12,070 nt of DNA from Phycisphaeraceae bacterium (GCA_009827205.1 WUAK01000058.1:1-12070), one strand, 5' to 3'. Counted from the stretch's first letter, positions 1-7,575 are shown. Translations and numbers: made by a program. Notes: generated by a model not told the origin, from the sequence alone.

Positions 1-1099
1 TGCGGATGTTGTTGGTTACGCCGTCGAGGCCGACCTCGCTGGTTGCGAGCACGTTCGCGTCGAGGGCCGCGACGCCCGCTGCGACCGGATCAACGACGTT
101 GGTCTGCAGGAACGCGTCTGCCGAGACCGCGTCGGGCGCGATGCCCGAGACGCGGACGGGATCCGAAGCCGAGTCGATCGAGGTGATCTCACCCGCGGCA
201 TCGAAGTTTGCGATGAGGCGGCCGATGTACTTGTAGTTGCCGTCCGTCGAGACGAGGCGGACGGTTCGGCCTCCCAGGTCGGTCTCTTCACGCGGGTAGT
301 CGCCCTGCGAGGCATCGCCCGGGACGAGCAGTGCGCCGCCGCTTGCGAGCAGGTTGTCGCCGCCGCCTGCGACGACGATGTCGAGCCCGTTGGTCGCGGC
401 GACCACCGCGGCTTCCTCGTCAATGCCCTGCAGGTGGCTGACGAGCACGATGATGTTCACGCCCATGCCCTGGAGCGTGTTGATGTCGGCCTGTACTTCC
501 GAGGCGATCAACTGGCCGACGATCGTGTCACGCGGGCTCGAGATAAAGGGGAGGTTCGGGGTGGTTGCTCCGATGACGCCGACCTTGGTGCCGGCGTAAT
601 CGACGATGATGAAGTCGGAGATGCGTCCGAGTCCCTGCTGTGTCAGCAGGCCGGCTTCGTTGGTGAAGTCGAGGTTTGTGGAGACGAAGGTCGCGAGGCT
701 GCCGCTGGTGTCGGCGTCGGTCACGAACTGATCGAAGACGTCGGGACCGAAGTCGAACTCGTGGTTGCCTATCGCGGCCGCGTCGTAGTCGATGGCGGCG
801 AACGCGATCGCGTCGTAGAAGACCCCGTCGTTGACGCCCACGGTGTACTCGGGGCCCGCGAGGAAGTTGTCACCCGCGGCGACGGTCAGGATGCCGTCTG
901 TAGTCGCGGTGGCGCGGAGATTGTCCATCAACGTCTTGAAACGGGCGACGCCCCCGAAGTCCGGGTTGCCTGGTGCGCTGATGATCTGGCTTTCGCCGTC
1001 ACCGTTGTGCAGGAGTGTGAGCGAGAACTGGCCCGAGGTCGAGCCGCAGAGTGCAACGAGTGAGAGCGCCGCGAGCGCACGAGACATTCCGGTCTTCAT
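1..1099 (-). CDS. Secreted 5'-nucleotidase-type metallophosphatase, C-terminus beyond the left edge (partial)
   Basis: The frame is open from an ATG at 1099 down to base 2 (366 codons, no stop in the window). The start is supported by AGGGAG at 1107-1112, seven bases upstream. Residues 1-24 form a signal peptide ending near TSGQ. The calcineurin-like metallophosphatase domain follows, with recognisable metal-site blocks: LLHNGDGES (D34), AAGDNFL (D77), GNHEFD (N112, H113) and VSHLQG (H222). The usual GHxH block is replaced by AGGGDN (residues 244-249), and the usual DxH of the first block is D34-G-E36. Residues from about 338 (AALDANVLATSEVGLDG) look like the start of the C-terminal 5'-nucleotidase substrate-binding domain. 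The family releases phosphate from nucleotides in the periplasm or outside the cell. It lies 146 bases downstream of the bisphosphate nucleotidase gene on the same strand and could be co-transcribed. Whether it ends in a dockerin like its neighbours cannot be seen. Exact substrate is unknown. Confidence 0.88.
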   Translation of the reverse strand, partial: MKTGMSRALAALSLVALCGSTSGQFSLTLLHNGDGESQIISAPGNPDFGGVARFKTLMDNLRATATTDGILTVAAGDNFLAGPEYTVGVNDGVFYDAIAFAAIDYDAAAIGNHEFDFGPDVFDQFVTDADTSGSLATFVSTNLDFTNEAGLLTQQGLGRISDFIIVDYAGTKVGVIGATTPNLPFISSPRDTIVGQLIASEVQADINTLQGMGVNIIVLVSHLQGIDEEAAVVAATNGLDIVVAGGGDNLLASGGALLVPGDASQGDYPREETDLGGRTVRLVSTDGNYKYIGRLIANFDAAGEITSIDSASDPVRVSGIAPDAVSADAFLQTNVVDPVAAGVAALDANVLATSEVGLDGVTNNIR

Positions 1100-1245
1100 T
1101 TGATATCTCCCTGATCACGGCGTCTTGGTTCTGTGCACTCGCACATCACGCCTTCGCCATGGACGGGAGAACGTACACGTTGCTCGTGCGCAGTTCGTCA
1201 AGGGCGCATCAAGCTCGTACGAAACGATTATGAGTAAAGAACGGA

Positions 1246-2262
1246 TTAAGCAGGCTTGATGCCGAGCGCGTCGATCGCGCCGATCACGAGCCCGTGCATC
1301 CTGGGTGGTGCGCAGACGATGCCCTTGTTCTTCTCGAGGCCTCGGCCCTGCGAGAAGTCGAGCGCGTTGCCGAAGATATCTGTCACGAAGCAGCCCGCTT
1401 CGGTTGCGACGAGTGCGCCCGCCGCGTGGTCCCAGATACGTTCGACGTACCCGGCGCGTGTCGGCATCCGCAGGTACGCGTCCGCCTGTCCGCGCGCGGT
1501 GACCGCGTACTTGCACTGGCTGTCGAGCCTTGCGGGTTCGCCCGTGGTGTGCGAGCTGTTCTGCTCGATGTGCTCGAGGATGCGATCGGTATCACTCACG
1601 TTGGAGTGTGCCTTCTCGACTGAGGCGCAGACGCTGATAGCGCTGCCTTCGTCGACGTCGTTCCGGCGGACGCGTGTCGGCGAGGTGTCGCCCGCGATCT
1701 CGAAGACACCATCGCCCTTGATGGCTTCGTAGACGCAGCCCTTAGGGTCCGCTTCGTCGAGTGGCTTGCTGAAGTCGGTCGGGAGGTTCGGGCAGCCCAT
1801 CGCGCCGACGACGGGCTCGCCGTTCTCCACGTATGCGAGTGCGATGGCGTACTGCTGGCCTCTGAGGAAGCCCTTGGTGCCGTCGATCGGGTCGAGCGTC
1901 CAGAACCCGGCGTGGTGTGTGTCGCCCGCGCCGATGTCGATGAGCCTGAGCACGTCGTCGGTGCTCTTTCCCTCAAGTGCGTCGTTGACCGCGGCGACGA
2001 CCGCGTCGAGGTGCGCCTCGTGCTCGGGCTCGCGGAGGAACTTGGAGTCTTCTTCGCCGACCAGCACGATCTCGCCCAGGGCATCGGTCAGCACGCTTGC
2101 GACTACGGCCTGGCTGGCGAAATCGGCGACGGTCACCGGGCTCTTGTCGTCCTTGGTGATCTCGCGCACTGAATCGAGTGCCTGCTGGACCTCTCGGCAC
2201 ACCCCTGAGGCGAGCGTCACGGCGTCACGGGCGGCTTCGAGCATCTTCGCGTAGTCGGCCAT
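1246..2262 (-). CDS. 3'(2'),5'-bisphosphate nucleotidase, HAL2/CysQ type (inositol monophosphatase superfamily)
   Basis: A 338-residue cytosolic protein with no signal peptide. Enzymes of this type hydrolyse 3'-phosphoadenosine 5'-phosphate (and often PAPS) to AMP (or APS) plus phosphate, clearing a toxic by-product of sulfate assimilation; they need Mg and are typically inhibited by Li or Na. All metal-binding blocks of the superfamily are present: DKSPVTVAD (39-47), VGEED with E70/E71, WTLDPIDGTKGF with D124 and D127, and ERIWDHAAG with D278. The DKSPVTVADF block and overall length fit the eukaryote-like HAL2/SAL1 branch better than short enterobacterial CysQ, so no symbol is assigned. The ATG at 2262 is preceded by AAGGAG (2272-2277) with a nine-base spacer. 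The gene is flanked upstream by the protease terminator region and followed on the same strand by the metallophosphatase. A sulfate-assimilation partner gene is not visible here. Confidence 0.92.
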   Translation of the reverse strand: MADYAKMLEAARDAVTLASGVCREVQQALDSVREITKDDKSPVTVADFASQAVVASVLTDALGEIVLVGEEDSKFLREPEHEAHLDAVVAAVNDALEGKSTDDVLRLIDIGAGDTHHAGFWTLDPIDGTKGFLRGQQYAIALAYVENGEPVVGAMGCPNLPTDFSKPLDEADPKGCVYEAIKGDGVFEIAGDTSPTRVRRNDVDEGSAISVCASVEKAHSNVSDTDRILEHIEQNSSHTTGEPARLDSQCKYAVTARGQADAYLRMPTRAGYVERIWDHAAGALVATEAGCFVTDIFGNALDFSQGRGLEKNKGIVCAPPRMHGLVIGAIDALGIKPA

Positions 2263-2316
2263 CGGTTCTGGCTCCTTCCGACGGAGGGTAGCGCGCGAGC
2301 GGATCGGGAAAGAAAG

Positions 2317-2344
2317 CGGGCCGGAAGGTTTCCCCTCCGGCCCG
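2317..2344 (-). terminator. Probable intrinsic terminator of the V8-like protease gene
   Basis: A GC-rich inverted repeat with a nine-base perfect outer stem (CGGGCCGGA / TCCGGCCCG) and a short inner G-G/C-C extension. On the minus strand it is followed by a pyrimidine-rich tail (CTTTCTTTC, 2308-2316), imperfect as a U-tract but fitting a GC-rich genome. It lies about 60 bases past the protease stop codon and just upstream of the bisphosphate nucleotidase ribosome binding site, so it separates the two transcription units. Confidence 0.6.
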
Positions 2345-2356
2345 TGTAGTGCTGCG

Positions 2357-2390
2357 TTCGTCCCGGGCTATGACGTCATGCCGGGACGGG
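2357..2390. repeat. Inverted repeat (stem-loop) with a 10-bp perfect palindrome in its loop
   Basis: Arms CGTCCCGG (2359-2366) and CCGGGACG (2381-2388) pair perfectly, with G-T wobbles extending them outward. The loop contains the self-complementary ATGACGTCAT (2370-2379). It begins about 15 bases after the protease stop (minus strand) and sits directly in front of the 2317-2344 hairpin, so it may be the first half of a tandem terminator or an mRNA 3'-end protecting structure. It has no T-tract of its own. Confidence 0.5.
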
Positions 2391-2404
2391 CTGTTGTGAG
2401 CGGA

Positions 2405-4765
2405 TCAGAGACCCGGGCAGCCGTTGTTGTAGTTGTTGATCCACGCGGAGAAGTCGGTGGGTGTGCAGTTGCCGTCACCGTTCTGATCGCATTCGAAGGC
2501 GCCGGTGTTGTAAGCGTTGATCCACGCGGTGAAGTCATTGGCGAGGATCTGGCCGTCGTTGTTGACGTCGGCGAGGCAGTCAATGATGGTGAAGGTGGCC
2601 TCGTCTGCGTCCCAGTTGTTGCTGGTCACCAGCTCGTTGGTGACTGCGGGGACGTAGATGCCCGAGAAGTAGTTGCCTGCTGCGAGCGACCCAGGAACCT
2701 GGAACGACCAGCTGTAGTCAACGGAAGCGCCCGGGTTCTGACCAGCGACGGTGCTGTTGGCGTTGGTCAGTGTGTCACCCGAGGAGATGACGTTGTTGGT
2801 CGAGACGCGGATCTGGACCGGGATGGTTCCGACGGTGGCGCCGGTGCCGACGTTGCTGATGGTGAAGTCGCTGACGGGGACATTCTGACCGTGGTAGTAC
2901 GAGCCGTTGGCGGCGTTGTAGTTGGTCGCGGCTACATCGGGTCGGCCCAGAACCTGGATCGGGTTCGTGTTGAGCCAGTAGTTGGAGGCAGTAGAGTTAT
3001 CCGTGTCGTCGCTGGCGCTGATGATGATGCCGATGTACCAGGGGCCTTCTGCGAGGCTTGCCGGGATCGAGACCGACTCGGCAGGGGTGGTGAAGGACTG
3101 TCCGCCCGAGAGACCCGAGTAGACGAAGCTGCCGAGCTCGGGGTCACCGGTCGAGAGGATGGTGTTGCTCGAAGCGCGGACGCTCATGGTGATTGAGTTG
3201 GAGGGGTCGCCGCCCATGTTCTCGATGATGGCCTGGACCTGCATGCTGGCGCCGTGGAGGAACGAGCCACCGGAGTTCTGGAACGCGGTGATCGCTGGGT
3301 CGGCAACACCGTTGACGGTGATCTCCCATGCGTCCTGGCCTGAGGAGTCGTTGTTGCCGGAGCTGGCGTCGGTGTGATTCAGGAGGAGACCGATCCAGCG
3401 GGTGCCGGAGGGCGTGCTCTTGGGGATGGTGACGGTGCGGGACGGCGCGAAGACCGAGCCTGTGGTGCCGTAGTTGTGGCTGAACGAGCCCGAGGCGAGC
3501 GAGGTGTCACTCGTACTGATGAAGTCGTTGGTGGAGAGGCGGTAGGTGTAGCTTGCCGAGCCGTTGTACGCGGCCTGCGACCAGTTGCCCACGATCGCGT
3601 TGACGGTCATGGAGTTGCCGGCGGTCACGGTTGTGGCGCCATTTGTCGCGCGGGTCCACATGGCCCAGAGGTCGTGCGTCGCGGGCTTGGCAGCCTGGAT
3701 GAAGGTGTCGCGGACGTACTCGAATGCGCCCTGCCAGTAGTTGGCGTGGCGTGTGTAGGTCGCGCGGTCAGAAGTCGATGCAACGCCGTAGGCGATGCGC
3801 CCGCCGCTGCCGTTGATGTGGTAGTTGCTTGAGCCCGACATGCCGCCGAAGCCGGCGCTGTTGTACTGAGCGCGGTTGGACGAGGGGCACGAGTCGAAGT
3901 CACCGAAGCGGTAGTACATGAAGTTGCCGTTCCAGCCGAAGGCTCCTTCGGCGGGGTAGCTTGCGTTGTGGTGGGTCGGGGTGGTGAAGAAGCTGCAGGA
4001 CGAGTTGTAGCCGTAGCCAAAGTTGCCGGTGATGAAGCCGATCGGGCGATCGAGGCGCAGGTAGCACTGGTCGACGTTCCAGTCGCCGTTCTGTGTCCAG
4101 CCTGTCCACGAGACGAAGTTGCTGGCTTTGCCGAAGCCGAAGGGCCAGTCCTGCTCGTCGGTGAATGGGAGGCCGCCGTTGTTGCCGTCGTCATTCTCGT
4201 AGCCGGGGAAGACCCAGACTTCGTCGGCCCAGTTGCCGCCGTTACCTTCGTGGATGCAGTGGCCCGCGGTGAGCACGGTGCGGCGGTCGATGAGCGTGCC
4301 CGAGCAGACCGAGTAGCTGTTGCCGAAGCGCATCAACAGCTTGCAGTTGTTGTTCCAGGGGTTGACTTCCGGGGAGTTGATGATGGTCAGCGCGCCCATG
4401 TTCTCAAGCGGGCCGTGCATGTCGTCGTTTGAGGCTTCCATGAGACCCGGGAGAGGGTTGACAAAGTTTTCTGCGATGAATTCGGCGTTTTCACCGAGGG
4501 GTGCACCGATTGTCTCGAGGCCGGTGCGCGGGTCGTACATGACTGGGCGCTCGGCGGTGAGATCGGTCTCGTAAGGGAGAACACCCGAATCGTCAGGCAT
4601 GGGCATAGCCTGGGCGTTATTTGCCTCGGGGGGTGGTGCGCGGAAGAAGTCGTCTGCCTGCGCCGGCTCGCCGCCGGGACCGACCTCGAGCGGCTGTGCG
4701 GATAGTCCGCAAGCCACACCGGCACATGCGATCAGACCAAAGGTCTTCTTCAGATTGAAATTCAT
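2405..4765 (-). CDS. Secreted V8-like (S1-fold) serine protease with CARDB-like repeats and C-terminal dockerin
   Basis: A 786-residue protein from the ATG at 4765. That start is chosen because GGAG lies eight bases upstream and the next residues form a classic signal peptide (MNFNLKK, hydrophobic core, GLSAQ; cleavage near residue 24). The frame stays open 34 codons further up but that part is not signal-like. An acidic, Pro-rich segment (about 25-125) may be a propeptide. The trypsin-fold protease domain spans about 126-355: His169 in LTAGHC, Asp232 in WNVDQCYLRL, Ser310 in GGMSGSS. The GMSGS form of the serine motif and the overall look resemble glutamyl-endopeptidase/V8-like proteases. 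Six cysteines lie in this domain. Three CARDB/Ig-like repeats follow (about 362-485, 488-605, 607-727), then a dockerin-like module (728-786) with two Ca-binding loops (DVNNDGQ, DQNGDGN) ending near Gly-Cys. Expected location is the cell surface or extracellular. Substrate specificity is not visible. Confidence 0.9.
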   Translation of the reverse strand: MNFNLKKTFGLIACAGVACGLSAQPLEVGPGGEPAQADDFFRAPPPEANNAQAMPMPDDSGVLPYETDLTAERPVMYDPRTGLETIGAPLGENAEFIAENFVNPLPGLMEASNDDMHGPLENMGALTIINSPEVNPWNNNCKLLMRFGNSYSVCSGTLIDRRTVLTAGHCIHEGNGGNWADEVWVFPGYENDDGNNGGLPFTDEQDWPFGFGKASNFVSWTGWTQNGDWNVDQCYLRLDRPIGFITGNFGYGYNSSCSFFTTPTHHNASYPAEGAFGWNGNFMYYRFGDFDSCPSSNRAQYNSAGFGGMSGSSNYHINGSGGRIAYGVASTSDRATYTRHANYWQGAFEYVRDTFIQAAKPATHDLWAMWTRATNGATTVTAGNSMTVNAIVGNWSQAAYNGSASYTYRLSTNDFISTSDTSLASGSFSHNYGTTGSVFAPSRTVTIPKSTPSGTRWIGLLLNHTDASSGNNDSSGQDAWEITVNGVADPAITAFQNSGGSFLHGASMQVQAIIENMGGDPSNSITMSVRASSNTILSTGDPELGSFVYSGLSGGQSFTTPAESVSIPASLAEGPWYIGIIISASDDTDNSTASNYWLNTNPIQVLGRPDVAATNYNAANGSYYHGQNVPVSDFTISNVGTGATVGTIPVQIRVSTNNVISSGDTLTNANSTVAGQNPGASVDYSWSFQVPGSLAAGNYFSGIYVPAVTNELVTSNNWDADEATFTIIDCLADVNNDGQILANDFTAWINAYNTGAFECDQNGDGNCTPTDFSAWINNYNNGCPGL
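2585..3682 (-). repeat. Three tandem CARDB/Ig-like modules inside the protease gene
   Basis: Three consecutive segments of about 120 codons share a beta-sandwich pattern: a start with polar 'V..A/G.S..V' strands, a central block such as YRLSTNDFISTSDTSL, VRASSNTILSTGDPEL and IRVSTNNVISSGDTLT, a basic-hydrophobic strand before 'P.S...G.YF/WIG', and an Asn/Asp-rich end. The central block (residues 'S.N..IS(T/S).D..L') recurs almost unchanged in all three, which is the clearest evidence of internal duplication. CARDB-type modules usually act as spacers or adhesion domains in exported bacterial enzymes. Confidence 0.65.
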
Positions 4766-4773
4766 GTATGTCA

Positions 4774-4777
4774 CTCC
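4774..4777 (-). promoter_or_regulatory. Shine-Dalgarno that fixes the protease start at 4765
   Basis: GGAG on the minus strand, eight bases before the ATG that begins the signal peptide. The alternative upstream ATG at 4867 in the same frame would add 34 non-signal residues in front of the signal peptide and is disfavoured. Confidence 0.7.
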
Positions 4778-4870
4778 AAATCGGCGCGCAATCACCGCGC
4801 CTGATCTCAACTCGCCCGCGATCGAGAATTCGACGCGGACCTTACGCACACACTTGTGCACGTCCAATAG

Positions 4871-4886
4871 AACTCGATCCCGAGTT
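4871..4886 (-). repeat. Inverted repeat in the protease 5' leader
   Basis: AACTCG-ATCC-CGAGTT, two perfect six-base arms around a four-base loop. Outer GTGCA (4856-4860) and TGCAC (4886-4890) can also pair, asymmetrically. It lies about 105 bases upstream of the protease start and could fold in the mRNA leader or act as an operator. Confidence 0.4.
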
Positions 4887-4898
4887 GCACACTTACTA

Positions 4899-4919
4899 AT
4901 CCGCAGGACGGATGCGGAT
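4899..4919 (-). repeat. Second inverted repeat in the protease 5' leader
   Basis: ATCCGCA and TGCGGAT are perfect seven-base arms around a seven-base centre (GGACGGA). It sits 12 bases from the 4871-4886 repeat and just downstream of the weak promoter candidate, so it could be an operator or part of a structured leader. Confidence 0.4.
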
Positions 4920-4938
4920 CACGACACGGGATCGCTGC

Positions 4939-4968
4939 ATACTAAAGTTGAGGGGTTCTACTGAACAA
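4939..4968 (-). promoter_or_regulatory. Weak candidate promoter for the protease gene
   Basis: On the minus strand TTGTTC (4963-4968) and TAGTAT (4939-4944) are separated by 18 bases, resembling a degenerate -35/-10 pair. It lies in the AT-richer part of the intergenic region and would give a leader of about 165 bases containing both inverted repeats. Agreement with consensus is low (3/6 and 4/6), so this is only a candidate. Confidence 0.2.
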
Positions 4969-5082
4969 GGTCTGACTGCTTAAGTTTGTGTGAGATGGGT
5001 ATACAATCTTCTCTTGCCATAACCCATTTGGGGTGATCTGGCATCAAGCCATTGTTGTAACACCAAAAACCCGAAAGTATAA

Positions 5083-5113
5083 AACCCCGAGTCGCGCGAG
5101 GCGACTCGGGGTT
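5083..5113 (-). terminator. Strong intrinsic terminator of the M14 carboxypeptidase gene
   Basis: A perfect 13-bp stem (AACCCCGAGTCGC / GCGACTCGGGGTT) with a five-base loop, 44 bases past the carboxypeptidase stop. On the minus strand the stem ends in TT and continues TTATACTTTC, a reasonable U-rich tail. The plus-strand side (AATTT) is weaker, so any bidirectional function would be secondary. Confidence 0.85.
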
Positions 5114-5156
5114 AATTTGCGGACTCTAATGTCTGTTCATGTAGATAGTTACATAT

Positions 5157-7427
5157 TCAGCAGCCGGTGTTGTAGTTGTTGATCCATGCCGTGAAGTCGG
5201 CCGGCGTGCACGCGCCGTCGTTGTTCTGGTCACATTCGGGTGCGTTGCTGTTGAATGCATTGATCCATGCCGTGAAATCAGTGGGGCTGAGCAGCCCGTC
5301 ACCGTTGACGTCGGCGATGCAGTCGTTGCTGCAATCGCCTGGCACGATGATCTCGATCGCGTCGACGCCCGCCTCGATCACGTTTTGTGGATCGTTATCG
5401 TCCGCAATGAACCGAAGGCGGAGGTCGGAGGTCGCCGCGAAGTCCACTCCCTCGAGCAGTTCGTCGGCGCGCCAGGAGCCCGAGGCCGTGGTGACGGTTC
5501 GAACCGTGTTGAATGCCCCGCCGTCAACAGAGACCTGGACTCTAAACGAGTCGTTGTTGATCTCACCCCCGGATGTGTCGTTGTACCAGTAGCGGTAGCC
5601 GACGCGGGAGCCGGCTGGGGCATCGAGCGCTGGGCCAGTCAGGATGGTCTCGCCTCCGTCGACGTCGGAGTTGCCCGCGACGTTGTCTGTGAGCCAGCAT
5701 TGCCCTGAGCCGTCGGCATCGGTTGCGGGGTCGCCGCGGTCGCCGAAGTCAGGGACACCCCGTTCCCATTGGCCGTCGCTGGCGTTGCCGGAGACGCTCC
5801 AGCCCGGATCGGTCTCGCTGTTGTCGGTGTAGGCAACAACGTCGGATGTCACGTCAGCGACGATCGGTGCGCTGGCGCCGTTGATCGGGAAGTCGACGGT
5901 TGTGCCGGTGCTGGTCATGGCTTGCAGGTAGAACTCAACGGTTGTGTCGCACGCGCCTGCGTCGAGCGTCGCGGAGTACATGTCGTTGCCGATGGGCGAA
6001 GCGCTCAGCTCGGTGTACGAGCCCGAGTCGCCTTGTCGCGCGAAGACCTTGACGTTGTTGTCCGAGCCCGTGTTGAGCGCATCGAGCACGCTGAACACGA
6101 TCTGCCTGCTCTCGTCGGCTTCGAAATCGTCGTAGTAGGACGAGTCGATCACGAAACGCAGCGGCTGAGTGCGTACCTCTGCCATCACGAGGTATGACTG
6201 GTAGATCTCCTGCGCGGTTGGGAGGATCAGCGAAGCCGGTGGGGAGAACCCGTTGAGTCCGGCGCCCGCGTCTGGTCTTGCTTCGATGGTAAAGCCGAAC
6301 GTGCTGAGTCCGGAGGTTGTCCAGTCGGCGAACGTGCCCGCGGCTTCGTACAGGTCGAGCCCACGCTGGGGGGTGTAGAACGCGCCGTTGGTTTCGAGTA
6401 TGGCGTCTGACATCTCCTGCGCAACCGCTGCTAGCTCGGCTTCATTCGGGACCGACTGCGCGAACGTACCAGGCGAGTGCAGCACGAGCTGCGAGTAGCT
6501 GTGCGTATCGACGTGCGCACGGAGGTCGTCGAGGCCTGAGAGGAAGGCGACCATGACCTGCGTTTCAGGCTCTGATGCTGGGGCGGGACCGTGATAGACA
6601 TCACTATTTGGATCGTTTGATGCGCCGTTGCCGCCCCAGTCAACATCGAAGTTCCGGTTGAGGTCGACGCCGAAGCTGCCGCCCCCGTTGTTGCGGCGGT
6701 TCTTACGCCAGTAGCGCTCGGTGGACCATGCGTAGACGTACCCGTCTGCGTTGAAGATCGGGGTGATATACCAGTCAACGGTGTCCATCAGGTTGCGCAC
6801 GCGGGGGTCGGAGTCGTAGCCCCGGATCAGGCTCTCCATCAGGTACGCTGTCGCGGGCGGCGTGATCCACTCGCGTGCGTGGATCATCGAGTTGATGGCG
6901 ACCTGCGGCCTGTCCGATGCATCGCCCGGACCCGTAGCGTTGACGGTCCAGATATCTCTTCCCTGGAGCGTTTGTCCGATCGAAGAAACCGAAGCGAGAT
7001 CCGGGCGCTCGTTGACGAGTTGGTTTATAAACGTGACGTGGTCATCGAACGGGTAGTAGTTGTCGTACTCCACGGCGTCACCGCCGCGCGCGCGAGCGGC
7101 CTGCCTCGCTGCGATCTCGGCCTGCTCGCGCTCGACGTCCGCCTGAAGGTCATCGACGAGCACCTCGACCTCGATGCCCTCAGCGCGGAGCAGGGCAACA
7201 TTCTCTGCGCTCATCTGTAGGTCGACCGGTCCTCGCCCGACGCGTTCGGACCAGATGCTCTCGGTGAGCTCGAGCGCGCGTGCGAGTTCCTCACCGGTTT
7301 TGTGTGTGACCCGAACGACCTGCTGGCCGTCGTAGCGGACCACGGGCAGGTCCTTGGCGGTCTGCCCGAATGCTGCGCCCGCGGCCATGATGAGAGCGAT
7401 GGCCATCGTCGGTGTCGATCGTTTCAC
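5157..7427 (-). CDS. Secreted M14 zinc carboxypeptidase with C-terminal beta-sandwich domains and dockerin
   Basis: A 756-residue protein read from a GTG at 7427, chosen because GAGGAG (7434-7439) lies six bases upstream and the codons that follow give a short basic start plus hydrophobic core ending AAFGQ (cleavage near 22). The frame remains open 90 codons further upstream but that part is not signal-like. Residues about 26-115 resemble the M14 activation propeptide (DGQQVVRV start). The catalytic domain (about 120-415) keeps the full carboxypeptidase A set: His183 and Glu186 in IHAREW, Asn257-Arg258 in VDLNRNF, His309 in DTHSYSQ, Tyr360 in DLYEAAG, and the general base Glu382 in FTIEARPD. 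A fibronectin-like stretch (about 430-530) and a jelly-roll/MAM-like domain (about 533-695) follow, then a dockerin-like module (697-756) whose last residue is Cys. It removes C-terminal residues from peptides outside the cytoplasm and may follow the neighbouring endopeptidase. The residue at the substrate pocket cannot be assigned confidently. Confidence 0.92.
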   Translation of the reverse strand: MKRSTPTMAIALIMAAGAAFGQTAKDLPVVRYDGQQVVRVTHKTGEELARALELTESIWSERVGRGPVDLQMSAENVALLRAEGIEVEVLVDDLQADVEREQAEIAARQAARARGGDAVEYDNYYPFDDHVTFINQLVNERPDLASVSSIGQTLQGRDIWTVNATGPGDASDRPQVAINSMIHAREWITPPATAYLMESLIRGYDSDPRVRNLMDTVDWYITPIFNADGYVYAWSTERYWRKNRRNNGGGSFGVDLNRNFDVDWGGNGASNDPNSDVYHGPAPASEPETQVMVAFLSGLDDLRAHVDTHSYSQLVLHSPGTFAQSVPNEAELAAVAQEMSDAILETNGAFYTPQRGLDLYEAAGTFADWTTSGLSTFGFTIEARPDAGAGLNGFSPPASLILPTAQEIYQSYLVMAEVRTQPLRFVIDSSYYDDFEADESRQIVFSVLDALNTGSDNNVKVFARQGDSGSYTELSASPIGNDMYSATLDAGACDTTVEFYLQAMTSTGTTVDFPINGASAPIVADVTSDVVAYTDNSETDPGWSVSGNASDGQWERGVPDFGDRGDPATDADGSGQCWLTDNVAGNSDVDGGETILTGPALDAPAGSRVGYRYWYNDTSGGEINNDSFRVQVSVDGGAFNTVRTVTTASGSWRADELLEGVDFAATSDLRLRFIADDNDPQNVIEAGVDAIEIIVPGDCSNDCIADVNGDGLLSPTDFTAWINAFNSNAPECDQNNDGACTPADFTAWINNYNTGC

Positions 7428-7433
7428 GCTGAA

Positions 7434-7439
7434 CTCCTC
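7434..7439 (-). promoter_or_regulatory. Shine-Dalgarno deciding the GTG start of the carboxypeptidase
   Basis: GAGGAG six bases before the GTG at 7425-7427. The nearest ATG (residue 8 of the chosen protein) lacks a well-spaced Shine-Dalgarno and would remove the positively charged part of the signal peptide. Confidence 0.7.
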
Positions 7440-7539
7440 TTCGATTTGTCGCTGCAGTGCCGTGCGAGACACACGGACACACTTATCCCCTGCCCGCCAA
7501 GAGCGGGTTGTATAGATGTACGCTGACACAGATCTCCTG

Positions 7540-7575
7540 GTTCCGCAACCGAACAGGGTGCAACCGAATCGGAAC
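7540..7575. repeat. Nested direct and inverted repeats in the divergent intergenic region
   Basis: GCAACCGAA occurs twice 15 bases apart (7545-7553 and 7560-7568), and the pair is enclosed by inverted arms GTTCCG (7540-7545) and CGGAAC (7570-7575). Such layouts are common in regulator-binding sites, but the length is short enough that chance is possible. Confidence 0.4.

Larger units (their letters stand above)
4766..5156. other. 391-bp non-coding stretch between the protease and carboxypeptidase genes
   Basis: No convincing gene on either strand; base composition is clearly more AT-rich than the flanking genes from about 4925 to 5160. It holds the carboxypeptidase terminator (5083-5113), two inverted repeats in the protease leader (4871-4886 and 4899-4919) and a weak candidate protease promoter (4939-4968). 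The part from about 4970 to 5080 contains no element I can name. Confidence 0.6.

Noticed and set aside
434..1063. Plus-strand open frame of 209 codons
   Set aside because: Antisense shadow of the metallophosphatase, which has a signal peptide and catalytic motifs; the plus frame is low-complexity Val/Gly/Asp sequence.
1170..1201. Possible promoter for the metallophosphatase (TTGACG and TACGTT, minus strand)
   Set aside because: The spacer is 20 bases and the -10 match is poor; the gene could equally be read from the upstream bisphosphate nucleotidase gene.
2378..3196. Plus-strand open frame of 272 codons
   Set aside because: Antisense shadow of the protease's CARDB and dockerin region; Val/Gly/Asp/Arg-rich with no motif.
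4766..4867. N-terminal extension of the protease to an upstream ATG
   Set aside because: The extra 34 residues precede the signal peptide and lack its character; GGAG is correctly spaced only for 4765.
5000..5007. TATACAAT, a good -10-like string on the plus strand
   Set aside because: No -35-like element at 16-18 bases and no plus-strand gene downstream until 7737.
4888..7485. Shared TAAGTGTG (minus strand) upstream of both the protease (4888-4895) and the carboxypeptidase (7478-7485)
   Set aside because: An eight-base match between two regions of 300-400 bases is expected by chance about once or twice, and the distances to the start codons differ (about 120 versus 50).
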